Source of the DNA: Ochotona curzoniae
Taxonomy: Eukaryota; Chordata; Mammalia; Lagomorpha; Ochotonidae
NCBI RefSeq assembly: GCF_017591425.1
Contig: NW_024465751.1
Coordinates: 3,968,001-4,032,000 of the forward strand
Direction of reading: 5' to 3'
Length of the DNA stretch: 64,000 nucleotides
Positions 11,005-22,151 of this stretch are shown in pieces. Both the position numbers and the translations under genes were made by a program. Position 1 is the stretch's first letter. Each line of letters opens with the position of its first letter. Under the pieces are notes generated by a model. The model was given only the letters and a program-made list of their open reading frames with translations. It made no database searches and was not told the origin of the DNA.

Positions 11005-11165
11005 CTGGTGACTCTGGTTTGAACACCTGTTTTATGTCAGGTTGTTAACTACATGCACTCGTTTAAACTTCACAACCACCATTTAAGGTAAATTCTGTTA
11101 AGTGCCTTTCACTGCCATTGAGCTGTTTCGGGCAAGTTACTTCTCTGTCATGGGTACATGCTTCC
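11005..11165 (+). repeat. MIR-type ancient SINE
   Basis: The sequence 'cactcgtttaaacttcacaa', 'ccaccatttaaggtaaattc' and 'gggcaagttacttctctgtc' follows MIR order ('tcatttaatcctcacaac', 'ccctatgaggtaggt', 'gggcaagttacttaacctct'). Confidence 0.55.
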
Positions 11166-11284
11166 AGCTTTAATTTAAAATATACTTTATTCTCAACTTG
11201 TGTGTTTGTGCTGAGAGTGTTGAGTGAGCAATTGAACATGGAGCATCTATGGGCTCCTTTCTTTGTTGTATCCCCCATGCCTGA

Positions 11285-11425
11285 ATGTGGGATTCAGGGT
11301 GGGTCATTCCACCCATTTGAGCCTATTTCTTTATCTGTGAGCTAGCCATAATATGTATATAACAATCCCAGAAAGGATTGTAATGAGACTAAAATGAAGT
11401 AATGGGTTTTAGGCATTTTATATTC
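11285..11425 (+). repeat. MIR 3' half
   Basis: It shows 'tttgagcctatttctttatc' followed by 'tgtgagctagccataatatg' and 'aaaggattgtaatgagacta'. This matches the MIR segment running from 'tgagcctcagtttcctcatctg' to 'gttgtgaggattaaatgag'. Confidence 0.55.
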
Positions 11426-11703
11426 TATGTTGGTTTGTAATAACTGCTCAGTTTAAGTGCTGTCCATAAACTCTTGGGCCATCCCCACGGAGAGCTGGGT
11501 ATCACTGATTTGTATAGATTAGATTGTAAGATTGGGGTAGGATGTGTGTAAAGTTATGGAGGGGGTTCACGCAGCTCCAGGTCTTTGGTTTCATGAGATG
11601 AAAGGGAACTTCTCCCTTCACCCCTTCCATACACACCCAGCTTTTAGTTACTGCGAAAATTATGAGTGTTTTTTGTTTGTTTTTGGTAATTATATACATG
11701 ATG

Positions 11704-12078
11704 AGATTTGATTTTCTTTTTTTTTTAATAATTTCTTTTTTTAAAGATTTATTTATTTTTATTACGAAGTCAGATGTACAGAGAGGAGGAGAGGCAGAGG
11801 AAGATCTTCTGTTGGATGATTCACTCACCAAGTGGCCGCAATGGCCCATGCTGCACTGATTCGAAGCTGGGAACCAGGAACCTCTTCCGGGTCTCCCACG
11901 TGGCTGTAGGGTCCCAAAGCCTTGGGCTGTCCTCGACTGCTTTCCCAAGCCACAAGCAGGGAGCTGGATGGGAAGTGGAGCTGCTGAAATTAGAACTGGC
12001 GCCATATGGGATCACGGTGCTTTCAAGGCGAGGACTTAAGCTGCTAGGCCACGGCACTAGGCCCCTGGATTTGATTTT
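11704..12078 (-). mobile_element. CSINE copy with 11-bp target-site duplication
   Basis: The SINE (11715-12067) lies between perfect 'gatttgatttt' repeats at 11704-11714 and 12068-12078. The tail complement includes 'aaagatttatttatttttat'. The body has 'gatcttctgttggatgattc', and the B box complement is partly decayed ('aaattagaactggcgcc'). The head ends 'cggcactaggccc'. The block 'gggaaccaggaacc' marks it as intermediate in age. Confidence 0.93.
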
Positions 12079-12735
12079 GTTAGGATTACCATGCTTAACT
12101 ATCACTCAGAATTTATATTTTACAACAGGATTCTGTTTTGTTATACTAAAGACTTATTTATGGGGGTGAGGGAAAACCAATTTTTGCATTGATTATCTAC
12201 TAGGGATTAGAGGTAATAGTTGGTGGTAGAAAGATGAATGAAGTTGCTAGTTAATGTTGAAATTGTTACAGTTGATAGCCTTATGATCTAGGAATTGTCC
12301 ACCATTCCATTGGAGTTAAGATAGTAATTGTAAACAAGATGTTAAACATTGAAAGTGTAATGTAACTTGGGCAACATACACATGTCTCAAAGTATTTTGT
12401 AATTACCTTTGTTATTTCATTAGCCTGTTGTCTTCTCATTGTTGACTGAACAAATCTTTCCTTATTTGCTAATTTAAATTTGGACAGCTTCTTTGTAAAC
12501 TTAGCTTTCTGCCATTAATCCTATCAGAGAGATATTGTTAAGTATGGTCCAAAGGTTCTCCCTAAGGTCTTAAAACTCTTCAAGGGACTTCAAGAGTTGA
12601 AAACTATTTCTGTACTGTCAAGACATATGCCCTTTAAATCTTATTCTTTTGTAAATGTGCCATGGTGTTTCCATTATGTGTGATGGTCCTTCCTCTGATG
12701 GCTTGTTGAATATGTGTTCCCTAGTTATTGATTTC
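12079..12735. other. Unique-looking sequence, no gene
   Basis: AT-rich, with no assignable repeat or frame. Bases 12530-12720 are vaguely reminiscent of old DNA-transposon sequence, but I could not support a family. Confidence 0.4.
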
Positions 12736-15370
12736 TTTTTAAATTTTACTATTGATGTTTACATAGTTGAGAAAGATGCATATCCTGTGGAACTCTGATT
12801 AGGGTGGGAGAGGGTGAGGAATGGGGAACAGTGGATGAGACCATTGCTTCCAGTTTTCTTTTTCTTCTGCATCTGGGGGAAGGAAAGAGCTAAGCTTAGG
12901 GAGAAGCTGCATGCAGCATGCTAGCCCCCTCAGCACCCAGGGTTAGGGGATGACTACCTGATACTATCCCAGGTTCTCTGATGTGGAGCATGCTCTGAGG
13001 GTTCTGCTTGAGTGGCTTCAGTGGTTCTGAAATGCTGTTGATCTGATTGCTCCAAGGATGAGGAAGTCCTTCCGAGAGGTCCGTTGGCTGACATAGTCCA
13101 TTTTAGTTTCCATTTGCCCAGATACTTGCTGTCAACGCTCGGCTGGAAGAGTCGTCCAGTTTGTTCAGCTCTCCATCCTCTGCTATGGTCCTGCATGTCC
13201 TCACAATGGACCACCACATCCCCCGTGTACATCTGGGCATGCTGTCTGCTGTACTGTCTTGAACAGCTGAGGAGGCCAATTTCTGACATGTGCATGCCAC
13301 AGTCAGACCACAGATCCTGTGATTCTCTGCGTGGCTGCAATTCTGAGTCCAGTGCTCCTCATGTACACCAGTGGGAACTGCAACCCAGTCAAAGCAACCC
13401 CTGATACACCCCATCAGGCCCGTCCCCGGCCCTGGTTCTTGGGCATGCCACTATATGCACCAGAGTGGTCTGGTCTGTCCTGCATCCCATTCTGCTTTAG
13501 TACACGCGAGTGGGTGCTGCAGCCTTGCTCAGCCCAACTGATTCTGTTATCCAGGCCATATTATGCTAGTGGTGCTAGCATCTGTCCAGCCAGGTCCACC
13601 CACAGCCCACTGGTAGGAGCTATACCCCGTCAAAGAGGTGTCCACAGTTTCCCTACTAGGCCCAACGCAGCCCCAGACCCTGTACCCTCTAGTTTCTGCA
13701 GTCTAGTTTGATAGGACTTGACCCCACTCCCAGCGCTTGCCAGCTGATGCTGCAGCAAAGCCTGACCAGCCTACAGTTACTCTGGCTCATGCGTGCATTG
13801 GTGGATACAGTCGAATAGCCCAGCCTGGCACTGTCATAAACCAGCTCACATGCAGGCCAGCAGGAATGTAACCATGCATAGTCTGGTCAGTCCCAGTCCA
13901 AGTTCTCATGCACACCAGTAGGAGCAATGGCCCAGCAGGGGAGTCCTCACTGTCCTCTTATTGGGTTCATCCTTCTCCCACTCCCCTTTTCCCACCCCCA
14001 CAAGTCTTACATGTGCTGGTGGGTGCTATAGCCCAGTCTGTCATGGCCCACCTTACCTTGACATTTGCCAATGAGTGTTGTAGCCTGTCCTGGTCCAGCC
14101 TGCCCCCAGTTCCAGCTGATGCTGGTGGGTGCTGCTGCCTAGGCCAGTCTTGGCCCTAATGTGAATCCATTCAGGCCAGAACACCCTGGCCTGAATCCAT
14201 GCTCATCAGTGGGAGTTAAGGCCCACCAAGGGAGTTCTTCAAGTTCCCCCACCAGGCTCACTCCCAGACCAAGCTCTCTTTATGTGCAGGCAGATGTTAG
14301 GTCCCTACCTGGCACAGTCTGCCCTGAATGTTGGCCACTATGTTTGCTGGTGGATGTTGTAGACCAACCCATCCCACATCCTATTCTTGGGTGCATCTCT
14401 GGATGCTGCAGCCTGGACCAGCCTAGCCTGCTCCGAACCCTAGTATGCTTGAGTATCTTGGGGTTTCATGGTCATGCCTAACTCAGTCTGTCATCTACCC
14501 CAGCTCTTGAACAAACCAGCAGCTATTACAGTTCCACTGGGATGAACCCACATATCCTACAGAATCTGCCCCCAGACCTGGTTCTCTCATGTGCTCATCA
14601 GTGTCATGGCCCAGCCTAGTACTACCTGTTCCCTGTTCCAGCATTCACTGATGGATACTGTAATCTATCCCTGCCAGATAGATCCCCAGCCCTAGCTTTG
14701 GTATGTGCCAGTATGTGGTGGTTGTTGGTGATTGGGGGTGGTCAGTACTAACTAGCCCAGCTCAGGTCTCCCATGTGGGCTGGTGCATTGGTCTGATCCA
14801 GAAATGTCCTTCAGCTTTCATCCTCTAAACTGTTTGGACTCAGCCCCATCACTTACCTGTAAGTACTGTGGCCTTGTTGGTAGAAGTACCCCAGAAGTTA
14901 TTCTTCATTTGCAACATGTTCTGTGAGTGGTGTTCTCCACACATATTCCAATACATTCTCCAATCCCTGTGTCTGGGAACACATGGGATCCTCAGACCAG
15001 TCTTCCCTAGCCCAGACTTCTGGCTGGGTGGCATGCTGACCTGGAGCGCTGTCTGCCCACCAGGACCCAAGCTACTGGCATGTGTGCTGGTCTGGGACAC
15101 TAAACATTTGCCCGTGCAAGTTCTAAGTGTGTACACAGTTCCCCAAGTCCAGTCCAGTAGCATACCATGCCATTACCAGCGTGCTTAGGGTTCTTCCCTC
15201 CCATATATACCCCACTCGGTATCAAACATGTATGGAAATCCCCAGGCTTGCTCCACCTGCCTGGTGTGCACCCCACCAGTGCCATCCCGTACTGGGCCAG
15301 CTCCCTGCACCCCGAGGTCCCCATGAGCCTGCCTGTGCTGGTGGAAGCCAGTTGCTCATGCCCGCCAGTT
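12736..15370 (-). mobile_element. L1 3' region with diverged 60-80 bp internal repeats
   Basis: Its left edge is the 3' end. The reverse complement of 12740-12960 matches, in order, the 3' ends of the L1 copies at 15848 and 54417: 'cccccagatgcagaag', 'ggaagcaatggtctcatcc', 'ctaatcagag', 'ctcaactatgtaaacatc'. Bases 13350-14800 are a GC-rich series of diverged units built on 'catgtgctggtgggtgctat' and 'agcccagtctgtcatgg'. No ORF1 or ORF2 coding sequence was recognised. The 5' edge is unclear; a SINE at 15371 interrupts or abuts it. A 7-bp 'tgatttc' at 12729 and 15566 is only a possible target-site duplication. Confidence 0.7.
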
Positions 15371-15565
15371 TATTTCTTAAATATTTATTTTTATTTTTTG
15401 AAAAAAAAAAGCACAGTAAAACATATATACAGAGAGATCTTCCATCCACTGATCTATTCCCCAGATGTGTACCACAGCTGGGCCAGTTAGGAGCCAGGTT
15501 CCCAGAATTTAGTCTTTCACTTGATCAGTAGGGACCCAGCTACTTGGGTTGTCACCTGCTGACAG
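15371..15565 (-). mobile_element. Old CSINE, partial
   Basis: T-rich start 'tatttcttaaatatttattt', then an A-run, 'tacagagagatcttccatcc', 'actgatctattccccagatg', 'ggagccaggttcccagaat' and 'cttgggttgtcacctgctg'. Its head portion is missing or unrecognisable. It sits at the end of the repeat-rich L1 segment. Confidence 0.72.
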
Positions 15566-15572
15566 TGATTTC

Positions 15573-15841
15573 ATAATGGAAACATTGGAGACTTTGATAG
15601 ACAAGCTGTACATTTTGAGTTTTCATTGGCTATTAGAAAAAAATGTCATGTTTGATATATTGCTCAAATCATCATAAAGAATTTGTCAAGGTCCTGAAGG
15701 AAGATGGAAATGGCCCACAATGATCTATGTATTGAATTGTTCATTTTTAGTTGAGTTCTAGTTAATTTTTGATGTTTTGTTGAAGGCTGGTCTGGCCAGC
15801 AGAAATAAACAGATTGACTGGAAAGAGATCAACACCATTAG
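15573..15841. other. Spacer between two opposed L1 segments
   Basis: AT-rich sequence with no assignable family. It may be the pre-insertion DNA separating the minus-strand L1 from the plus-strand L1 that begins near 15848. Confidence 0.4.
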
Positions 15842-15847
15842 CATCAG

Positions 15848-16509
15848 CTGCCACTGGTTTATGTGAGGGCCGAGTGTATGCTAGGCAGAATTAGGCTGGA
15901 CTGCAACACCCATTGGTTCCAGTGGAAGACAAGGCTGGAAACAGAACTGACCCAGCAATTGCAACCACCAGCTGATTGGGGCGATGGACTATACCAGGCC
16001 CTGTACTTGCAAGTACACACAAGATCCTGTTCTGGATTTACCTCAGACAAAGTTTTTTAGGGATCCCCTCAGTCGAGCTGCCGGACTCGGATCCCTAACC
16101 ATGGAAAGACAGAGGGCAGAATAAATCAATCTATTACCCCAGCCATATGTTGGCAGTGAAAACAGCAGGGCAAACGGAGACAGGAAGATGGACTATGTCA
16201 ACCAATGGGTTCTGCAGCGATTTCTTTGTGCTTGGAATGGTGAGATTGGCAGCAATTTATAACTGTTGAACTATCAAAACCACTTGAACAAGATCCTCGG
16301 AGCATGCCCTACATCAGGGACCTGGGATGGCTGGGACACTGGGATGGGTGGGACACTCCCTTTACCCCTCCCTTTACCCCAGATATAGAAAAAAAAAGTG
16401 TGGAAATGATAGTCTTACCCACTTTCCAGTAGCCTTGAACCTTTGTGTCCCAATGAACTATGTAAAGATTGTCAAAAATAAAATTAAAAATTGGGGAAAA
16501 AAAAAAAAA
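15848..16509 (+). mobile_element. L1 3' end, 5'-truncated, with poly-A tail
   Basis: It aligns by eye with the L1 at 54417-56176 over its whole length. Shared blocks include 'cactggtttatgtgaggg', 'ggctggactgcaacaccca', 'ggctggaaacagaactgacc', 'gagattggcagcaattt' and 'gggacctgggatgg'. It ends in 'aaataaaattaaaaattgg' and an A-run. The motif 'catcag' at 15842 and 16510 may be a short target-site duplication. Opposite orientation to the L1 segment at 12736. Confidence 0.8.
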
Positions 16510-16515
16510 CATCAG

Positions 16516-16983
16516 TGTGTTGTGTGCAAGCTCAGCAGCTGTCTACCAGAGTCAGTTGTACCTCAAGTTTTGCTGAAGTCCTCTGGCTTTCTGAAGTGAG
16601 ATGTTGAGACTTTGTTATTGTTGTTGATTTTAACTTGTTGTTAGGGAGAAATAGTTTCTCATGTTCTCCTGGGGGTTTCAGTTGGAGTTTAACATCGTTC
16701 CACTTTCCCCTAGTGAGTCTCATCTTTTAGTGGCAACAGAGATATAAACATTTTTTTCTTGATGACTGATTGAACAATGAAGACTATCAACAACACCATC
16801 TTATGCTGCATCTTATGCTTGCATATATCTTCACTGAATTCTTCCTATATGTCACAAAATAGATTCTTCACCTTTCATCGTGTCTCTCGCTCTTGTTTTT
16901 ATTCACATAAATTGCCCAGTACTGTGCTCGTGGTATAGGAAAACGTCATCACATAGTAGTTCCTGGAGTTCATTGACGAAGGC
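16516..16983. other. No recognised feature
   Basis: Unique-looking sequence between an L1 tail and a MER5A element, with no frame or motif of note. Confidence 0.45.
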
Positions 16984-17138
16984 CAGTGTTTCTGAAACTG
17001 TCATGTGAATTCAGGACATCTGGGGAGCTGAAATGCTGATCCTGATTTAGTAAATTTGGGATGAGGTCGCATATTCTCTGTGTCTGACAAATTCACAGGT
17101 GCCTGCTGCTGGCCCACAAACCACACTGAGAACTGCTG
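16984..17138 (+). mobile_element. MER5A-type (hAT-Charlie) DNA transposon remnant
   Basis: It starts 'cagtgtttctgaaactgtca' and ends 'cacactgagaactgctg', matching the MER5A terminal inverted repeats ('cagtggttctcaaac' and its complement). The interior retains 'catgtgaattcaggacatct', 'gatcctgatttagtaaattt' and 'caggtgcctgctgctggccc'. Non-autonomous; no coding capacity expected. Confidence 0.85.
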
Positions 17139-19248
17139 ATGTCCAGCCTTACCCCGTTCACACACGTACCTGTGTGCGCACCCCTCCCTAGCTTTACTTC
17201 CTTCTTGGCAACGATCATTGTTAACTGTAAGGCATTGATCTGTCATTTACATAGTAAACATTAGTGTTGGGTTATATTATTTTTGATAGGATTATTTCTG
17301 AGCTTTTTCATTTTGCATTATTTTAATCTCAGGTGTTCATCTTTGTGGTGATCTGTAACAAAAAAAAAATTGATCTCCATTGCGTGCAGCTCAGCATCCA
17401 CCCAGGTCTTTCTGCCCTATGTCTCACTTAGCTCATTTCCCAAGGATCATGTTTCATAATCATCAAGATGCCCAGAGATTGGGCTTTTTTTTTTAACATC
17501 ATGAAATACATTGCAGTCACTTAACTGACTCAGCAGTATCATAAAATAAATGTTTCCATAGCAGTTTAGTGACTCTTCTTTCCGTTCCAGCCTGCAGAGT
17601 AATTGCTCTTAATACCTGCACAGGGTTTTCTCACAAGTTGCATTTCCTTGACCTCAAGCTGGCTCTCTGACAAGTGGGGCCAGGAGTCGGTCAGTGTTGT
17701 GCTGAAAGGGACATAGTGCCATCAGCAGGGACTGCTGTCCTCCAACCTCAGACCCAGAATCTTTCTGTTCATTGTTTCCTTTCTTCTTTCCCTTTTAATG
17801 TGTTTTTGTGCTCTCTAGGTGCTGTTAATTTGTGTCTTTGGATCTCAGATCAGGAGGGTGAGGGGAGCACTGATGGTAGGGGAGCGCAGTGATGGGCACC
17901 CACAGAGCGTGGGCTTTGTGGACCCCGGTTCACTGTGAAGTAGGGAGAGTAAATCAGCCATCCAGTTACTTCTCACATCTGTGCAAGGTGGTCTGGTCAA
18001 AGAAGTTGGGAGTAAGAGCAGGGAAGTACAGGAAGCTAGTGAAGAAAAAGAGAGGCTTGATAAAACCTCTGCAATTAGGTTTACAACTTGCCTATGTATT
18101 CTGTCATCCAAAGCAGGTGTGTGCGTATGATGACGCTGCTTTGTGAGGTGGGGGTTCTTAACCACGTTGCTGTTGTGCGCTGTTGGCTGGAGAACTGTTG
18201 GTATCGGAGAGGTGCCCAGTTCTTCCTGAGTCTGATAAGGGATTTGGTTGATGTTGTGGTATAAAAAGTACCCTGTGATACAGTACATGGCTGGCAAAGA
18301 GTGAAAGAAGCAGGAAATCACTACACACTTCAAATATAATGGATCTTTTCACTCATTTTGTGTTTATTTCCTCTGAACTGTTAAGTACAAGTTTATTTTG
18401 GTCATGTGCTTCAGCTAGAAGTGATTTTTTTTCAAGCCATCAAAGTGGTTGTGAGGAACTGTATTTACGTCGTGATGTGCAACTCTTTTTGAAACTAGGT
18501 ACTAGTTGTGTGGTTTACTAGGAGAAAGCACGCTGTAGACTTGGCTGGTCTACACTTCACTGGGGTTGTGGACCTTGGAGGCTGGAGGAGTGAAGGGTTG
18601 GTGTTTGCTGATACTTCACATCATGTGATTTTTCTTTATTATCAGAGAAGCCTCCTTGATACTCTCAATTTTTGCTGCTGAAGATGAAAGCATGTATGTG
18701 GGCCTAGATCACGTTCAGTCACTGATGGGATATGTTTTGTTCGTCTCAGCAGCTGCACTGTGAATCCTCTCTCTGCCTTCCACTCCTGCCTACTGTGGCA
18801 GAAGCAAGCTGAAGATTCTGGTCTTTGAACAACTCCTTGCCTCCCGCAGACTCTGTAAGCAGATAAACTTATGCTAGCAACAACGCTCGGATGTCACCTT
18901 CTGGAAGAGAGACCATTCCTGTCTGTGGGTTTCTCTTCCCTAATCTGGGCTGGAAGTTGACTGCTTCCAGACCTTGGTGCTCCAGCTGCCTTCTCTTGAG
19001 CACCAAGGTGCTGTGGTACACACCGGTGATGCTTTCCAGGCATCACTTCATGGTCTTCATGATCTCAACTTCTATAGGCCAGGTTTGCTGCACATGTCAC
19101 ATGATAGGATTTCCAGAAACATTCCTCATAGCCTGATAGGGTTTCATCTTGTCAGTGGGATCAGTGAAATTCATTATCTTTTATTATTGGGGTGAGTGGA
19201 TATAAACTTTGCTGTTCCTTGTTGGGAAATGTTGCTGGCGTAACTTTT
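17139..19248. other. 2.1 kb of unique-looking sequence, no gene
   Basis: No transposon was recognised. A 162-codon minus-strand frame at 17845-18333 is rich in S, L, T and P with no domain or splice support, and the frame at 18891-19136 is similar in quality. A9 and T10 runs occur near 17359 and 17487. Confidence 0.45.
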
Positions 19249-19616
19249 AAAAGACTGTCATTAGGGTCCTGGCGTGATAGCATAGTGGTGTAAGTTCTCA
19301 CCCTGAACGTACCAGGATGCCATATGGGCGCCGGTTCTAATCCCAGAGGCCCAGCTTCCCATCCAGCTCCCTGCCTGTGGCCTGAGAAAGCAGTCAAGGA
19401 AGGCCCAAAGCTTTGGGACCCTGCATCCATGTGGGAGACCTGGAGGAATCTCCTGGCTCCTGGCTTCGGATTGGCTCAACTCCAGCCATTGCGGCCACTT
19501 GGGGAGTAAACCATAGGACTGAAAGATCTTCCTCTCTGTCTCTCCTGCTCTCTGTATACTCACCTTTCCAATGAAAGTAAATAAATCTTAAAAAAACAAA
19601 AAAAGACTATCATTAG
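19249..19616 (+). mobile_element. CSINE copy with 16-bp target-site duplication
   Basis: Flanks 'aaaagactgtcattag' (19249-19264) and 'aaaagactatcattag' (19601-19616) differ at one base. Between them the SINE runs from 'ggtcctggcgtgatagca' (A box region) through the B box 'ggttctaatcccagagg', 'gatcttcctctctgtctctc' and the tail 'agtaaataaatcttaaaaaa'. It keeps the longer 'ctcctggctcctggcttcgg' form, so it is older than the youngest group, although the duplication is nearly intact. Confidence 0.96.
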
Positions 19617-22116
19617 TAGTAACCATGCCTGTTAAGAAATGAAGCTTAAATCACCTATAACTGCATGATCTAAAGGTAATTCAAGTTATCAGTAAATTGT
19701 GGAAAAGAATTCAGCTGGCCTAGATGAAGAGGGATGCTAAGGAGGTAAGGAGTAGTTTATGAGATATCTCTACAGTGGGTGTATAATTATCATCTCTCCT
19801 TGAGTTTTGAAAGCCACTTGGAGCGGCAGAGTGTTTATACAGTACCAAAGTTCAGTATGAAAGATTGAATCACGTTTTGCTTGAATCTTTGTGGATGTTG
19901 TCAGTGTACTACATCCTTAGGTAAGTCATCATTGAGTCATCATTGTTACTTTCTGTTTTTAAAAAACACTTCTCTAGTTGTTGTGCTTTGTTATGTTTCT
20001 TATGTTTATCTTTTGATAAAACTGAAAATGTGCTGTGGATGCTTTCAGAGTACCTGCAGCTGCTGACTGTTAACGGGCTTCTCCTCCCAGAAGGGAAAAT
20101 GAATAGAGATTACTTTTGCTTGAAAGAAGTGATAAGGGAACGTGAAAGTAAATTAGGTGAGATTAACTAGGGAAACTCATTTGTAAAAATATCCTGCTCC
20201 CATGCAGAAAGAAAAAAAAGGCTTTAGTATGGAAAAGAGAAGTTCTTCATTTTGGAATACTTCCACTATTTCCTGTGGATTTTGAATTGTGTTTTGGTTT
20301 GTAATTATGAAATTTTCTAAGGTGAGGTAAAATGGCCTGTCCTTGGTACTATTACTTATGTAATAGTGTACAAAGAATGAGAACTTAAACAAATTACATA
20401 ATAACATTTACTAATAATGTATGCAGTAATTTGAAATGAGACTGAATCTTCACAAAGTGCCACCTTTTTTAGATGCGTATATGAATAAACTTTCCTTTCT
20501 CAGCAAAGAAGAGTTTCCATTGTAATCCCTCCAGCCCTTGGTGGAACAAACATTCCATGTCCTCAGTGAACAGCACTATAAACATGTGGCGAGCAATGAG
20601 TTTTGAAAGAAATGCGTCCAGTTGGCTTGTTACATCAAAGATGAGTGAAAGTTTTAGGTGTAGGTCTTGGAATTTGTCCAGGCTTTTGCTCTCAAGTTGA
20701 GACAATAGTATCTGCCATGTGTTGGTGGAAGCCTACAGTTCAATGTATTCCACCTTACTCTCTCTGGATTTGGTGATTCTGAAAAGCCAGACCTAGATCT
20801 TGGGCTTGGGACTTCAGAGAGATAAGTTGCTTGGGCCCTCCCCAGTTTGGGGCTTGGTGTGTGCATTTTCAAGCGTTGTAGCTTCTTGTCAGTCCCACTC
20901 AATGTGTATGGTTGAAGTTTGTTTCTGGTATGTCTGCGAATTGAGCCACATGTGTATATTTTTTTAATGCTTTGCTTCTGCTTACTTCAGATATGCTACT
21001 GATAATCACTGATTTTTAAGGAATTGGTAACTTAACGAAATAAGTCACTATGCTATTTTTGTTACATGTTTATTTTTTTGAACAGTTCTTTATAGATGAT
21101 CTTTCAAATGAGGGAAGGAAAGCTTGCAAGCTAATTTCTACTACTAAGAAAGATAATAAGGTTTGATTGCATTTCTGCCTGTTTCTGTAGTCTGTGGGCT
21201 TAGCTGCCATGTTTGCCTAAAACCTCAATATAAGTCTTTGTCAAGGAAATAAAATGGCAGTTTGAGTGTTGTGCGTCATATGTTGGGCATGAATGCTGAG
21301 CAGCGTTATGACTTTGTTTTGCTTAATACTCTGGGTCTATTTTCTTCAGTTGATCCCCAGAAGGTAAGGCTGACCAGTTGACACTGCTGGGAAGCAGGGC
21401 TCAGTGCCATATGTGACATTCCCTTCTCACAGGCTGCCTCCTTGGCGTTTTGCTAGATTTGGCAGTTCATCTTGGATGCAGGCAAGGAGTTAGAGCAAGA
21501 AGACGTGGCAGTGTCAGGTCAGTGGTGACTAGTGGGTTTTCTTCCTCTTTCCCTGTGAAATAGCCACATCTCTCATACCTTCCCTAACTCTGAAACCCAC
21601 AACACTGCAGCATAGCGTGAGCTGACAGTATAATCCCTACCCTGCCGTACAGTGTGCTCCCCCTGCTGTGTACCCTCTGATGAAATTTATAGGACATATT
21701 CCCTCTAAATGTTCAGAAGGCTTTACATCAAACTAAGTGTTTTTCTGCTTGGTTCTGACATTGGGCTCCTGCCTTTGAACTGAACATGATTTCTGTTGCA
21801 GAGGTGTTCCCAGATGAATGGGGCAAGGTACAGTCACCTCTTCACACAGCTCAGCCTGGACAGTGCTGTGAGGATGGCTCAGGCTGCTCTGGGACAATAG
21901 GGGAAGCCATATCTGGTTCCAGCTGGAGACATCTTGGAAGGACCTTTTCAACCTACACTGTGAAGGACATAAAGTAGAACATTCTAAGCCAATGAAACCT
22001 TTTGAACAAAGGCCATCAGGCGAGAAAGAATAGGGTACAATGGTAATTCAGGGCAGTATTCCCATTGTAGTGATTTTGTCTTTATTTCATGCCAGTTCAC
22101 TTTGGTTTGATGAAGC

Positions 22117-22118
<2 letters not shown>
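19617..22118. other. 2.5 kb of unique-looking sequence, no confirmed gene
   Basis: No transposon was identified. A minus-strand open stretch at 20469-20732 (87 codons, then stop TAA) has protein-like composition and is discussed as a finding. Nothing else stands out. Confidence 0.4.

Positions 22119-22148
<30 letters not shown>
22119..22148. repeat. (TC)15 microsatellite
   Basis: An uninterrupted TC run is directly visible, followed by a short 'tgtatgtgtgtg' stretch. It is a likely length-polymorphic site. Confidence 0.97.

Positions 22149-22151
<3 letters not shown>

Noticed and set aside
11502..12005. 167-codon minus-strand open frame, the longest in the window
   Set aside because: Most of it is SINE sequence read through, plus AT-rich flank. 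Similar frames recur in every young SINE copy, showing they come from the repeat, not from a gene.
12954..13714. Several 100-130 codon frames on both strands
   Set aside because: They lie in the repeat-rich L1 3' module, whose GC-rich composition lowers stop frequency. They do not match L1 ORF1 or ORF2.
12736..16509. Twin-priming (5' inversion) of a single L1
   Set aside because: Twin priming would not leave an L1 3' end at the outer edge of the inverted part, and the left segment appears to have one. Two independent insertions fit better.
17845..18333. 162-codon minus-strand open frame
   Set aside because: Rich in S, L, T and P, with no domain, no splice signals and an overlapping frame on the other strand. 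Within chance expectation for a 64-kb window.
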